Positions 43,701 through 51,244 are shown, counted from the first letter of the stretch. The stretch: 64,000 nt of DNA from Oscillospiraceae bacterium (GCA_020025595.1 JAHHRV010000001.1:273688-337687), one strand, 5' to 3'. Notes: generated from the sequence alone by a model not told the origin. A program made the numbers and translations.

Positions 43701-46471
43701 CACTGAACATTACTAAGGATCTGAATCTGACGGTTGCCGGTGCTGCTTCCAAGGTGGAAGAGGAGCTGCAGGCAGCTCTGGACAAGTACACCGTGGATAA
43801 ACTGACCGACATGAAGACAGGCCAGAAGATTGATATCGATGCCGTGTGCGGAGACATCAAACTGGCAAAACCCAGAGATCTGGGTGTGGACGGCAGCAAG
43901 ATTCGTGTGGAAGTGATTTCCTCCAACGATTCTGTCGGCGTGAACAGCTACCGGGCCAATGTCTATCGTCCTCTGCCCGGAGAGGCGGATGCAACATCCA
44001 CTCTGACCGTAAAACTGACCCATAAGGAATCCGGAAAGTTTGTTCAGAAGGAACTGTGCACCATCACCATCAAGCCTCTGGAGCAGGCAGCCATTGATGC
44101 CGAGCTGGCACTGATGGAACGGGTGAAGGCAAACCTCTTTGAAGGCATGAAGGGTAAGAACACAGATGCCAAGCATGTTACTACCGACCTGCACACCTTC
44201 CTGGAGGTTTACCAGAAGGACAACGATCTGGTTTGGGTTTACAACTTCATGGATGAGACCGGCAACGGTATCAAGCCCATGGATCTGCCCAAGGACAGCT
44301 ACAACGAATTCTATAACAAGTTCCATTCCTCTGCACCGAATGTAATCAAACACGAGAACCTGCTGGTTTACCCGGCAGAAAAGAACACAAATATTGTGAT
44401 CACCATGAACCTGGGCAGCCAGGACTTCACCCGCTACGCAGAGCGTTATCCCGATCATGCTCAGCTGCAGAAGCTGGCCAACCAGCTGATGACGCTGGAA
44501 GTGAGAGTGCCCGGAACAAGCGCAGATCAGGTGGCAGCCAATGAGGTCTGGGAACTGATCGATGCCATCGGCACCGTAACGCTGGATTCTGAGCAGAAGA
44601 TTACCGAAGCCCGTGAAGCCTATGAAGCTCTGACACCTGCACAGCAGGAGCTGGTCGACAATCTGGGCGAACTGGAGAGCGCAGAAAAGACACTGGAAAA
44701 CCTGAAGCAGCCCAAGCCGGATGTTCAGAAAATCTACCGGGAAACCGGTGATATGCTGGAAGGCAAGGAAATGATCGGCGATTGGGAAGCACTGGGTCTT
44801 GCCAGAAGTGGCAGAGCCGTTCCCAATACTTACTACGATTCTGTTGTAAAGTATGTAAAGAAGAACGCCAACAGCCAGGAACAGCTGCGCAAGGCAACAG
44901 ATTCTGCCCGCACCATTCTGGCACTGACCGCAATTGGCAAGGATGTGACAAATGTAGGCGGACACAATCTGCTGAAGGGTTTGTCTGACATGAAGTTTGT
45001 CACAGCACAGGGCGTAAACGGTCCTGCGTTTGCACTGATTGCCCTGGACAGCCACCAGTATGAGATTCCTGAGAATCAGGATCCTGCCCGCCAGGTTACC
45101 CGTGATCAGCTGATTGATTACATTCTGCAGGCTCAGAATTCTGACGGCGGCTGGAATCTGAGAGACGATGCTGCGGATGTAGATATGACTGCCATGGTCC
45201 TGCAGGCTCTGGCTCCCTATTATCAGACCAGAGCAGATGTGCAGGCGGCAGTTGACCAGGCACTGAATCTGCTGTCCCAGATGCAGAATTCTGACGGTGG
45301 CTTCGGTTCCGTCGATGCAGCAAGCAGCGAATCCATCGCACAGGTTCTCACCGCACTGACTGCTCTGGGTATTGATCCTGACAGCGATGCACGCTTTGTA
45401 AAGGATGGCAACACGGTTGTGAATGCCCTGTGCGGTTTTGCAGTGGACGGCGGCGGATTCAAGCACACTGCTTCCGGCGCTATCAACGGTCTGGCTACCC
45501 AGCAGGCATACTACGCGCTGACTGCTTACTATCGTTTCACAGAAGGAAAGACATCCCTGTACGATATGAGCGATGTGAACATTGAAGCAACAGAGCCCGA
45601 GAAGCCTGACCCCGAAAAGCCCGATCCTGAGAAACCGGATCCTGAAAAACCCGAGCATACCCATAACTGCACCTGGACCGTGGTCAGACTGCCCTCCGAC
45701 GGTAAGCCCGGCGAAATGGTTGGTGTCTGTGATTGCGGCGAAACCGTTAAAAAGATGATTCCTACCACAGGTACAGGCAGATTCATTGTTCAGTCCGATG
45801 CTGACAACAGCTGCCAGACCAAACTGGTGGGTGACGATGTTATCTACTATGTGACATTGACCCAGGAAGAGCAGGAAGCCTATATTGGCGGTGCAGATGT
45901 GACGATTACTCTGCACGCTGCAGATATCTCCGATACCATTGCAGATGATGCCAAGGCTGCGGTTTCTTCCAAGGTTCCTGACAGCAATGTGGGACTGTAT
46001 CTGGATATTACCATGGATAAGACGGTTGGCTCCGGTTCCCGGACACCTGTTTCCGAGATTTCCGGCAAGGTGAAGATTTCTCTGGTTGTTCCCGAAAACC
46101 TCCGCACAGAAGGCAGAGCCTACCAGATCGTCTGTGTCTACAATGGACAGGCTTCTGTTATCGACTGTGAATATGATGAGACGACCGGAATGCTGACCTT
46201 TGATGCAGATCGGTTCTCTACCTATGCACTGTCTTACAGCAAGGCTCCTGCCGATCCCGAGAATCCCACCAAGCCTGAGACGAAGCCCCAGGATCCCACT
46301 AAGCCCGAGACAAAGCCTCAGAAGCCCACCAAGCCCGGAAAACAGCCTAATACCGGAGATGACAGCAATGCCGTACTGTTTGCAGTCCTGGCAGTATTCT
46401 CCCTCACAGGCCTGACAGCACTGGCAGGTTGGGATTATCTGAGCAATCGTCGGAAATCACACCGCAAATAA
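34799..46471 (+). CDS. Giant sortase-anchored transcobalamin-like surface protein
   Basis: 3,890 residues with GAGGAGG before the ATG. Layout (approximate residues): signal peptide 1-24; DUF4430 beta domain 36-158 (GGWMGSINDWYANEG); cadherin-like sandwich 160-280; InlB-type B repeat 420-490; four GLUG beta-helix blocks at 640-965, 1195-1510, 1700-2080 and 2300-2650, separated by PEGA-like and fibronectin-like repeats; atrophied bacterial Ig domains 2660-3240; a helical spacer to 3305; an alpha/alpha barrel 3306-3598 (SDGGWNLRDDAADVDMTAMV); a DPEKPDPEKP linker; a beta domain; Pro/Lys-rich wall spacer; sortase signal QPNTGD near 3850, TM helix and basic tail. The two cobalamin-binding modules sit at opposite ends of a long stalk. 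Expression is controlled by its own cobalamin riboswitch, which supports a role in corrinoid capture. Confidence 0.9.
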   Translation: MKRLLSLFLVLAMVFGMMPTTIFAEEAETAQASDLGSVRVIVENNTCPADDLNNWTEGSQPWTGTRLDTWVPLKADSTMMSCLVDALGREHTQTGAETGMITEVDGLDSATGGWMGSINDWYANEGFDAFTVASGTLESGDEIRISYTMLWGSDLGSIAKDTTKTLRSLEISGGTLAQTFVSNQYTYQIELGEGVTSGTLQFVPTAYNKNFQVRTYKGETYSSADKGYKRSASIPVNVGDQIQIVVGDPAWPSMNNGAYGGAEAVPAGVYTFDVVEQNAAPDTNVDSFFTGLDGVATVENTKKYPLMVNEDGTALVTTNAGQDNSESGVTLTFQKTAELHFQFKTDCESKWDFVKISLNGNALNSNYNDRADFSGKMEDFKPYSLQVTAGDVLEVVFAKDTGGQSGKDCAWFKDFTVSMPYSVTFHANDGSEVTEEQGIFGTAALNANTFTREGYRFDGWAESAEGPVAYEDGAQITLTENKDLYAVWTAVWPVTFPNMPEGAAITVKQGDAVVQPQEDGSYLLSDGSYTYSASLFGYTAKTDVQFKVSGAALAVQDTLEKKASYDVTFAVTPEEAKNAAVITVLNSEGTEMTAQEGVYNLPAGEYTYTVKASGFKKVSGKFTVSNEVVSVDVPMEISIVWDGSVAQSAPSQSGGVYQIGTGEELAWFAQQVNNGENVSAVLTADIQLNVPEETPVNEWVPIGTKDKPFAGSFNGAGHSISGLYIKSGNNIGLFGAVAAQGSVSDLTITGADIHGTGYVGLAAGLNEGSVSGIMAESSAVTGKQNVGGIVGENSGTVAACANRSAVVTQDIYNDNGIGGIVGLNSGTVSMCYNLTDLVRGHNNKNYAYFGGIVGNNAGTVDSCYNTGLIPAAYKAGGIVGNPRTGEIRNCYNTGTIEKGGICAICGGSSNVKNCFYLDTCGATDTRSTAMTEAELKQAADQMGGAFQMDLTPNVNNGFPILKWQDPNATYTITLTVTPADAEVTLTSGGETVAPASSAEGVYTYTELQPGEYTYTVTQEAKDCQPQTGRIFVSNVDVHKDIDLQVRTYPVVITMAPADASVVVKNSASEVMTGATDAEAGTVTYQLPNGTYTYEAEKFGYISQSGSFDVNKAGVNQTLTLELSKNQSFTFTGVPEGTVITVMHPVGGLQTPDENGVYHLVDGDFTYTAVKEGYVNLSGTITMAGSDQTLKLDMHAPAAWTGAVAEGFAVGSGSKEDPYQISSPEELAFLSAAFGGEQRDQYNGKCFKVVNDLNMGESVPFTPVGTDYGTCFGGTFDGNGKVISNLYVEVTGSYAGLFGYVRNADLKNVVLKNAIVTATEEYAGALWGYDDYTSNTVDHCSVLGAQVMANSQAGIMGGYSNSTTVSNSYASGDVVAMDTMAGGICGYGSNLEVANSYVRGSVTAADYAGGIYGKDPGNGVMIRNVYAYADVTCENGSNYGAVASGNSNYNSEFENTYYCTDAQITGSRKAYTHRDIVGKTDAEMKSDEFLALLNADGDNFARLQSESAYANDGLPYVPGTYVTIVNLEKLPVPAGLAWKDKTVSWQAVANASSYRVTLYKGEDQIAQIETKETSADFAGQIGIAGSGSYTATVQAMGDRTTYGSSEVSPRSDAVEFTISGAEVTFAVTAGTGSFAGDDPRIIVKIGSVEQQLINNTAKFLPAGTHTYTIEADSFRTISGTVTVDTQAQTIEATMEFDPVWNGTTAMEPELVDDVYQISNGYELAWFRDQVNETMEGNRSSKLNAVLTADIDLGGHAWKAIGPFTSTSERFGYTGTFDGAGHSISGLYVNDTTRGNGLFGYVYVGGTVKNVTVSGSVTSPDQYNAGVVAILAGGRIENCTNHADVAVGQNNYAGGVCGYMTNYSAKSSVVTGCRNTGKVSGKNFVGGIVGNASDGTDVTNCRNSGAISGTENVGGVVGSSSLPISGCSNTGVITGAKGKIAGIVGFTNKNITECYNTGAVNGSSTGAGSKYPYGVGGIVGDIYKKVTEISKCYNTGVITDTGDGLTGAIVGSKSDSAAAVNECYYLEGTSANGIGLNAVEGDSTVALSAAAMNSKTMAGRLGGHYAAPVSGGSPVLSWEDSEAQLVTAFEVVPADAEITVTAEGDSAAIPSAEKNVWVLADGTYTYTISRENYDPAEGTVTVAGESQLVKVTMKEQTFPVTFNVEPADAQITVLNAAGETMSADETGYNLPDGDYTYTVSKFGYVPKSGSFKVEHAAVEIPAITLETAVAYAVTLKITYAGETPADAVITVKCGEETVGSTAQLNLPDGDYTYSIVASGYFTAEGTFQVSGNAVTVPVTVELRSTWDGTTKTKPALAGDVYQISSAEELAWFADAVNGGQTAINGKLLTNIFVNDENSSNTWTSIGDYKNQYSGTFDGNNKAVRGLDKALFGYGGEGGLIKNVTVTGDITGTSNSGAICTATYGSIEGCRNEASVTANGQRVGGIVGVIYDGGHITNCANYGRVESSYNGTEYTESGAVYLGGIIGYAYVPVTGCANYGEVVGSGSNYGGIGGVVGVADNTVTSCYNLGNVTGVKRTGGLVGIADQQGSAVTGGYNAGKITCTGTSNNPFCGAIVGDAANADGATVGAVTKTYYLENTYKYGGQNQGIGYGTGETTVKTEAEMKSDAFVTTLGADFRVDDPETQNGYPVLAWQGGRAPAAGQDAQDVAADKQALTVEPTTVTKVMTLKLAAKGTNGSDITWSSSNPDIISDAGAVTLPAQGTEDVVLTATITKGSASDTRSFTITVQSELFTAQKTLETVLTTLGNVNLKPQFGRDTNIVTVFRNVLEQKIEENELSVQASDIEVTLINSGFNNHGSDTTDHIADDGTITFYYVDPAKDTMHGSPMRDIVLRMSYKGASIDCTASAFIPWDRDRVKQEMKKIADALTFDLIKGENTDASAVSSDLTLPGVVQEYGWATITWVSNNEVIKVKPGATVLENSVGKIYPVETDTPVKLSAVISFNKTSDSELALNITKDLNLTVAGAASKVEEELQAALDKYTVDKLTDMKTGQKIDIDAVCGDIKLAKPRDLGVDGSKIRVEVISSNDSVGVNSYRANVYRPLPGEADATSTLTVKLTHKESGKFVQKELCTITIKPLEQAAIDAELALMERVKANLFEGMKGKNTDAKHVTTDLHTFLEVYQKDNDLVWVYNFMDETGNGIKPMDLPKDSYNEFYNKFHSSAPNVIKHENLLVYPAEKNTNIVITMNLGSQDFTRYAERYPDHAQLQKLANQLMTLEVRVPGTSADQVAANEVWELIDAIGTVTLDSEQKITEAREAYEALTPAQQELVDNLGELESAEKTLENLKQPKPDVQKIYRETGDMLEGKEMIGDWEALGLARSGRAVPNTYYDSVVKYVKKNANSQEQLRKATDSARTILALTAIGKDVTNVGGHNLLKGLSDMKFVTAQGVNGPAFALIALDSHQYEIPENQDPARQVTRDQLIDYILQAQNSDGGWNLRDDAADVDMTAMVLQALAPYYQTRADVQAAVDQALNLLSQMQNSDGGFGSVDAASSESIAQVLTALTALGIDPDSDARFVKDGNTVVNALCGFAVDGGGFKHTASGAINGLATQQAYYALTAYYRFTEGKTSLYDMSDVNIEATEPEKPDPEKPDPEKPDPEKPEHTHNCTWTVVRLPSDGKPGEMVGVCDCGETVKKMIPTTGTGRFIVQSDADNSCQTKLVGDDVIYYVTLTQEEQEAYIGGADVTITLHAADISDTIADDAKAAVSSKVPDSNVGLYLDITMDKTVGSGSRTPVSEISGKVKISLVVPENLRTEGRAYQIVCVYNGQASVIDCEYDETTGMLTFDADRFSTYALSYSKAPADPENPTKPETKPQDPTKPETKPQKPTKPGKQPNTGDDSNAVLFAVLAVFSLTGLTALAGWDYLSNRRKSHRK

Positions 46472-46544
46472 GATACAATAAAAAAGGGTACGGCTGGCGA
46501 GTCCGTATCGGTGTGATTGCGACAGTCAATCGGATATAAAAAAG

Positions 46545-46571
46545 CCCCCTGGATCGCAATGATCCAGGGGG
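46545..46571. terminator. Bidirectional terminator
   Basis: CCCCCTGGATC, GCAAT, GATCCAGGGGG; an 11-bp perfect stem between the converging giant and GreA-like genes. Confidence 0.85.
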
Positions 46572-46641
46572 TATCGTTATGTTTGTAATAGCTGAGCCTG
46601 TTTGTTTTAAGCGGTTTTCTGCCGCCTGTCGGGGAATGGAA

Positions 46642-47145
46642 TCAATAGGAGCTGATTTCCAGAGATGCGTCATCCTCGCCCTTTTCAATCGCACGAATCT
46701 CAACATAGTAATTCATATCGGGGCTGACAACGACCTGAACCCGCTCTCCGACCTTGTGGCCCATCAGTGCCTTGCCCACCGGGGATTCTTTGCTTAAAAG
46801 TCCCTTCAGCACATTTTGACGCAGGGTTGTAACGATCTGCATGACCATTTCCTTGCCGGTCATTTCATTGAAGATGGTCACCTTGTCAAACAGGCTGACA
46901 CCGTCTTCGCTGGGCTTTGCCTCAATGACCTTTGCGGTTTTGATCATCCGTTCCAGATAGCGGATTCGGCTGTCGTTTCGGTTTTTGTCGCGCTTTGCAC
47001 ACTTGTATTCAAAGTTTTCACTGAGATCGCCGAATTCACGGGTTCTCTGGACCTCTTCGATCAGCTGCGGGCGCAGAACACGAACGCGGTGCTCGATTTC
47101 CTCTTTCATCTTGTCAATATCAACTTGGGTCAGTTCGTCGTACAT
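46642..47145 (-). CDS. GreA/GreB family transcription elongation factor
   Basis: A 167-residue protein. The N-terminal coiled coil carries EVQRTREFGDLSENFEYKCAKRDKNRNDSRIRYLE (seen across residues 33-66), the classic GreA tip region with acidic residues near D41-E44. The C-terminal FKBP-like domain includes KVTIFNEMTGKEMVMQIV and SPVGKALMGHKVGERV. GreA enters the RNA polymerase secondary channel to stimulate cleavage of backtracked RNA. The sequence is diverged from the main clostridial GreA, so it may be a second copy. GAAGGAGA lies before the ATG. Confidence 0.88.
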   Translation of the reverse strand: MYDELTQVDIDKMKEEIEHRVRVLRPQLIEEVQRTREFGDLSENFEYKCAKRDKNRNDSRIRYLERMIKTAKVIEAKPSEDGVSLFDKVTIFNEMTGKEMVMQIVTTLRQNVLKGLLSKESPVGKALMGHKVGERVQVVVSPDMNYYVEIRAIEKGEDDASLEISSY

Positions 47146-47338
47146 TTCAGGTCTCCTTCTGTTCCGGCTGTTGGGGAAAGGCTTACCGCAAATGCAGTGC
47201 GCGGCAGTCCAATTCCAATGAAAGTGTATGCCATTTTGAAAGGAAAGTCAAGGGAACCGAAAGGCTCCATTTGATTACCCTTGACTTTTTAGTTTATCTG
47301 TTGAAGGGTGAGAAAGAGTATTTCCGAATGGATAATGC

Positions 47339-47370
47339 AAGAGCCGCTTCCAGCTAAGAAAGCGGCTCTT
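47339..47370. other. Hairpin in the gap after the GreA-like gene
   Basis: AAGAGCCGCTT and AAGCGGCTCTT form an 11-bp perfect stem with a 10-nt loop. A clear T-run is missing on both sides; it may be a weak terminator for the kinase remnant. The rest of 47146-47429 shows no gene. Confidence 0.55.
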
Positions 47371-47429
47371 ATTGAATAAAGTACGGGCAGAACTGTGGAC
47401 CCATGACTTATTCTGTAACTTATGTTCTC

Positions 47430-48037
47430 TTACTCTTCATGCCATGAATGCAGCGATTTGTTACTGATACTCGATGTCGAGTTTGGAATAAGAAAGCGAA
47501 ATGTTGTTTGATCATTGTTGCTTTCTACATGGATATAGTGTATGAAGATAAAACGAATGATTTGTGCTTTATAGAGCGTTTCGGGTATATTGAAGTCCAC
47601 TTCAAAGGGAATGTCACGGTGTTTTTGGATGGTCAGATGGTAGACATCAGATCCTTTGTATTGATGTTGTATCTGAGCATACGGCAAAAAGCTGAGATCG
47701 CATCACTTTCTTCGTACAGACCGGACAGTTCGATGCGGGAAGAAAAGATTTCCATTGTGTTATAAAGGAAATGCGGGTTTATCTGGTGCTGCAGCGCAGA
47801 GAGCTGTGCCTCTTTTGTAATAGTCTGTTGTTTGACCTCTTTTTCAAGGGATGTGCGCATTTCCTGTAGAATTTGAATCTGTTCTGAAGTTAATTCGTAA
47901 TCTGTGTAATTATACAGGTAACAGTTCTCCAGTTCGATCACTGCGATACAATCGGTAGCTGTTTTAATCTTGCAAAAGTAATGGTAATATGTTCTGCACA
48001 TCTTTTCGACCAGCATGGTTTTCTTGACAACGATCAT
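47430..48037 (-). pseudogene. Remnant of a LytS/YesM-type sensor histidine kinase
   Basis: The first piece (48037-47633) ends with the His_kinase signature QLSALQHQINPHFLYNTMEI split around His100 and continues to FCRMLRYNINTKDLMSTI. A second piece in another frame (to 47430) resumes with YHLTIQKHRDIPFEVDFNIPETLYKAQIIRF, which is the part of the same domain after a missing stretch of about 20-25 residues. The ATPase (HATPase_c) domain is absent, as is the N-terminal sensor and any response regulator. It is therefore a truncated, frameshifted pseudogene. Confidence 0.75.
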
Positions 48038-48215
48038 TTTACAGGAGCCCTAATGGCTTGCCTGTTTTATATCCAAACTTTTGCGAATTTCATTATGTGC
48101 TATCTCCCTTTTGCAAGATTCTGATATATTATAGATGTCCTTAAATCTGTACCCTTGCAAAACACGAAACGATACCATATTGCATACAGGCGTTCCCATC
48201 TTAAAAATGGGCATG

Positions 48216-48247
48216 AAAAAACCACCTTCCGTAATGGTTGGTGGTTT
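48216..48247 (-). terminator. Terminator of the QueG-like gene
   Basis: On the minus strand AAACCACC, 13-nt loop, GGTGGTTT, followed by TTTTCATG. Nothing else of note is in 48038-48314. Confidence 0.7.
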
Positions 48248-48314
48248 GCTCGCTCTTATGATGTCATTATTTAGTTTTTACTCGACTCAACTTAGACTAT
48301 TTTACGGAGTGAAA

Positions 48315-49151
48315 TTACTTTTCCTGCTCTCCTGCTTTGGGAGCTTCACCGCATCCAATCAGATCGAGATTCCTTTTTAACAGGGTTTTGCCTTTATGGC
48401 CGAAGGCTCTGGTTTTACACAGCGGGTTTAAGTTTTCTCGGGTCACTACCGGCTGTATGTCCGAGGAAAATGCCTCCAGATAGGTCAGCGGCAGATCCTT
48501 ATTATAGGGGCAGCAATTCTGACAGCAGTCACAGCCCCACATCAGACCATTCTTCCGAACCAGCGCCTGCTCCTCATCTGTCAGATCTCCCTTTCTCTGG
48601 GTGACTTCCGAAAGACATCGGGTATAGTCGATTCCGTCCCTGGAAATCGCACCAGCAGGACAGCTTGCCACACATCGCCCGCACTGCAAGCATATCTGCT
48701 GTGCCAGCGGGTGGTCAAATTCAAACAGATAATCTGTGACGATTTCGCCGATCACGAAAAAGGTTCCGTACTGAGGGTGAATCACCAAACCGTTTACACC
48801 GGGAAATCCAAGTCCGGCTGTCAGGGCGCACTCCCGCTCCGGAAGAGCTGACACATCCGTAAAGCCAGCAAAAGAAGCCCCGAAAGTCTGACTCAGCTCT
48901 TCAGCCGCCTGATTCAGAATTTTTCGGATCACAACATGATAATCTGGCACCATGGCATATTTGCAGACATTGGCATCCGGGTGTTCTCCTGTGTAATACG
49001 GAAAGGCGCAGACGATCACACTTTTGGCCTCTTTGGGAATCCATTCCCGGTTTCGGCAAGGAAGAAATGCTTTAATCCCATTATAATCGCAGACCCCATA
49101 GGATAGGATCTGGTTCCGGTTCAAAATTTCCTTTAGCTTTTCATTTCTCAT
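48315..49151 (-). CDS. QueG-like Fe-S protein (epoxyqueuosine reductase family, short form)
   Basis: About 278 residues, against roughly 370 for E. coli QueG. The DUF1730-type N-terminal domain spans residues 20-150. Two 4Fe-4S clusters are supported by CLQCGRCVASCPAGAI and by GCDCCQNCCPYNK. The C-terminal HEAT-like tRNA-binding repeats of long QueG are missing. QueG uses cobalamin to turn epoxyqueuosine into queuosine in tRNA; with the tail lost, an alternative Fe-S reductase role is possible. I prefer ATG 49151; an in-frame GTG at 49172 exists. It has its own terminator. Confidence 0.78.
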   Translation of the reverse strand: MRNEKLKEILNRNQILSYGVCDYNGIKAFLPCRNREWIPKEAKSVIVCAFPYYTGEHPDANVCKYAMVPDYHVVIRKILNQAAEELSQTFGASFAGFTDVSALPERECALTAGLGFPGVNGLVIHPQYGTFFVIGEIVTDYLFEFDHPLAQQICLQCGRCVASCPAGAISRDGIDYTRCLSEVTQRKGDLTDEEQALVRKNGLMWGCDCCQNCCPYNKDLPLTYLEAFSSDIQPVVTRENLNPLCKTRAFGHKGKTLLKRNLDLIGCGEAPKAGEQEK

Positions 49152-49383
49152 GTTTCCATTCCATCCTTGCACTTGCGGTAATCTGAAATCACTTTCTTTT
49201 GAAGTTTATTGTAGCACAAACCAGAGCTGCAGGCAATGAGTGGTTAGATTCCGGTTTTGGATATAACCGATAAAAAGTACGAACAGTGTCGTTGGTGCTT
49301 CAAAATGAAAACCTGAAAGTATAAAAGGTTCCCTGTGAGCGAATAATTGAGCCAAATGCAGGGCAAAAACAAGATAGTTGCGA

Positions 49384-49411
49384 TTGCAATTTAAGAAATA
49401 ACTGCTATAAT
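49384..49411 (+). promoter_or_regulatory. Promoter of pepF
   Basis: TTGCAA, 16 nt, TATAAT, 28 bp before the pepF start. Confidence 0.65.
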
Positions 49412-49438
49412 GTAGAAAAAACATCTAGGAGGTTTATC

Positions 49439-51241
49439 ATGGAAAATAAGAAGATTCGCCAGCGCTCCGAGATTGCTATGGAAGATCGTTGGGCTACCGA
49501 AGATCTGTACGCCAGCGATGCGCTCTGGGAAGCAGATCTGGAGAAAATGGTTCAGCTGGGCAAGGAACTGGCATCCTTTGCAGGAAAGCTGGGCTTGGAT
49601 GCAAAGAATTTGCTGGGCTTTATGACCAAGCTGGAGGAGCTGGAGGAGCTTGGCAGCAAGCTTGGAAACTACGCCAGCCGCAAGGGCGATGAAGATACCC
49701 GTGTGAGTGCATATCAGGCCATGAACGGTAAGTTCATGAGCGCATATGTTGCATTAGAGGCAGAAACCAGCTTCCAGACTCCTGAAATCATGGCAATCTC
49801 CGAGGAAACTCTGGAGGGCTTCTACAAGGCAGAGCCCGGTCTGGAGCGCTATCGCCGCTACCTGACCGACCTGCGCCGTCTGAAGGATCATGTCCTGTCT
49901 GCCAACGAAGAAAAGCTGCTGGCAGCTGCCGGTGAGATGGCTCAGGCACCCTCCAATGCGTTTGAAATGTTCACATACGCTGACCTGAAGTTCCCCGCAG
50001 CTGTGGATTCTGAGGGCAAGGAGCATCCTCTGAGCAGTGCAACCTTTACTACGCTGCAGGCCAGCCCTGACCGGGTCCTGCGTAAGAACGCCTATGAAAA
50101 TCTCTACCACACCCTGGCAAATTATAAGAATACATCGGCTTCTCTTATGTCCGCACAGGTCAAGCAGCTGCAGTTCTTTGCAGAGGCCCGCAAGTATCCC
50201 ACTTCTTTGGATGCTTCTCTGGCACAAACCAATGTACCCACCTCTGTCTATACCAACCTGATCGAGGCTGTGCACCAGAACCTGGACAAGATGCACCGCT
50301 ATGTCCGCCTGCGCAAGAAGCTGCTGGGCGTGGACGAGCTGCATTTTTATGATGTGTACGCTTCCTTGCTGCCCGATGCACAGAAGAACATCCCCTTTGA
50401 GGATGCAAAGAAGACCGTGTACGAGGCTGTCGCACCTCTGGGTGAAGAATATCGCGCCATCCTGAAGGAAGGCTTTGAAAACCGCTGGATCGATGTCTAT
50501 GAGAACGAAGGCAAGCGCAGCGGTGCCTACTCTGCCGGTGCAAAGGTTCACCCCTTCGTGCTGCTGAACTACAACGGCACTCTGGACAGCCAGTTTACTC
50601 TGGCACATGAGATGGGCCATGCACTGCATTCCTACCTGTCCAACAGAACCCAGACACCTCTGGATGCCGATTATGTGATCTTTGTGGCAGAAGTTGCATC
50701 CACCTGCAACGAGGCACTGCTGATGGAGTACCTGCTGGGCAAGACCACGGACAAGAAGGAACGGGCATACCTCATCAACTACTTCCTGGAGCAGTTCAAG
50801 AGCACTCTGTACCGCCAGACCATGTTTGCTGAGTTCGAGCTGAACATCGCCCGGATGCATCAGGCAGGCACGCCTCTGACGGCCGAAACCCTGTGCGCTG
50901 AGTACAAGCGTCTGAACGAGATGTACTTTGGCCCGGATATGATCGTCGATGACGAGATCGCTATGGAGTGGGCAAGAATTCCGCACTTCTACTACAACTA
51001 CTATGTGTTCCAGTATGCAACCGGCTATTCTGCAGCAATTGCACTGTCCCGGAAGATCCTCGCCGAGGGCAAACCTGCTGTGGATAAGTATCTGCAGTTC
51101 CTCAGCGGCGGCTGCTCCAAGTCTCCTGTGGATCTCTTGAAGGGCGCAGGTGTCGATATGTCTACACCTGATCCTGTGAACCAGGCTCTGGAGCTGTTTG
51201 ACAGCCTCCTGGACGAAATGGAAGAGCTGACCAAGGACTAA
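49439..51241 (+). CDS. pepF: Oligoendopeptidase F
   Basis: A 600-residue M3 family zinc peptidase. The zinc motif HEMGHALHSY lies near residue 390, with the third ligand Glu about 25 residues later in FVAEVASTCNEALL. The N-terminal helical region and total length match PepF. It is cytosolic and degrades peptides of about 7-17 residues taken up or released during turnover. TAGGAGG precedes the ATG. A small conserved-looking gene follows after 3 bp and probably shares the transcript. Confidence 0.93.
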   Translation: MENKKIRQRSEIAMEDRWATEDLYASDALWEADLEKMVQLGKELASFAGKLGLDAKNLLGFMTKLEELEELGSKLGNYASRKGDEDTRVSAYQAMNGKFMSAYVALEAETSFQTPEIMAISEETLEGFYKAEPGLERYRRYLTDLRRLKDHVLSANEEKLLAAAGEMAQAPSNAFEMFTYADLKFPAAVDSEGKEHPLSSATFTTLQASPDRVLRKNAYENLYHTLANYKNTSASLMSAQVKQLQFFAEARKYPTSLDASLAQTNVPTSVYTNLIEAVHQNLDKMHRYVRLRKKLLGVDELHFYDVYASLLPDAQKNIPFEDAKKTVYEAVAPLGEEYRAILKEGFENRWIDVYENEGKRSGAYSAGAKVHPFVLLNYNGTLDSQFTLAHEMGHALHSYLSNRTQTPLDADYVIFVAEVASTCNEALLMEYLLGKTTDKKERAYLINYFLEQFKSTLYRQTMFAEFELNIARMHQAGTPLTAETLCAEYKRLNEMYFGPDMIVDDEIAMEWARIPHFYYNYYVFQYATGYSAAIALSRKILAEGKPAVDKYLQFLSGGCSKSPVDLLKGAGVDMSTPDPVNQALELFDSLLDEMEELTKD

Positions 51242-51244
51242 GGT

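Noticed and set aside
45595..45660. Tandem repeat or CRISPR-like array
   Set aside because: The repeats encode a DPEKP proline-rich linker in frame, with no spacer pattern.
40019..45916. 1,965-codon open frame on the minus strand opposite the giant gene
   Set aside because: Shadow of the giant gene: it lacks a ribosome site, reads as Cys/His/Gly/Ile-rich sequence and exists because the sense codons avoid TTA, CTA and TCA.
48135..48380. 81-codon plus-strand frame
   Set aside because: It overlaps the terminator and the end of the QueG-like gene and has no ribosome site or family match.
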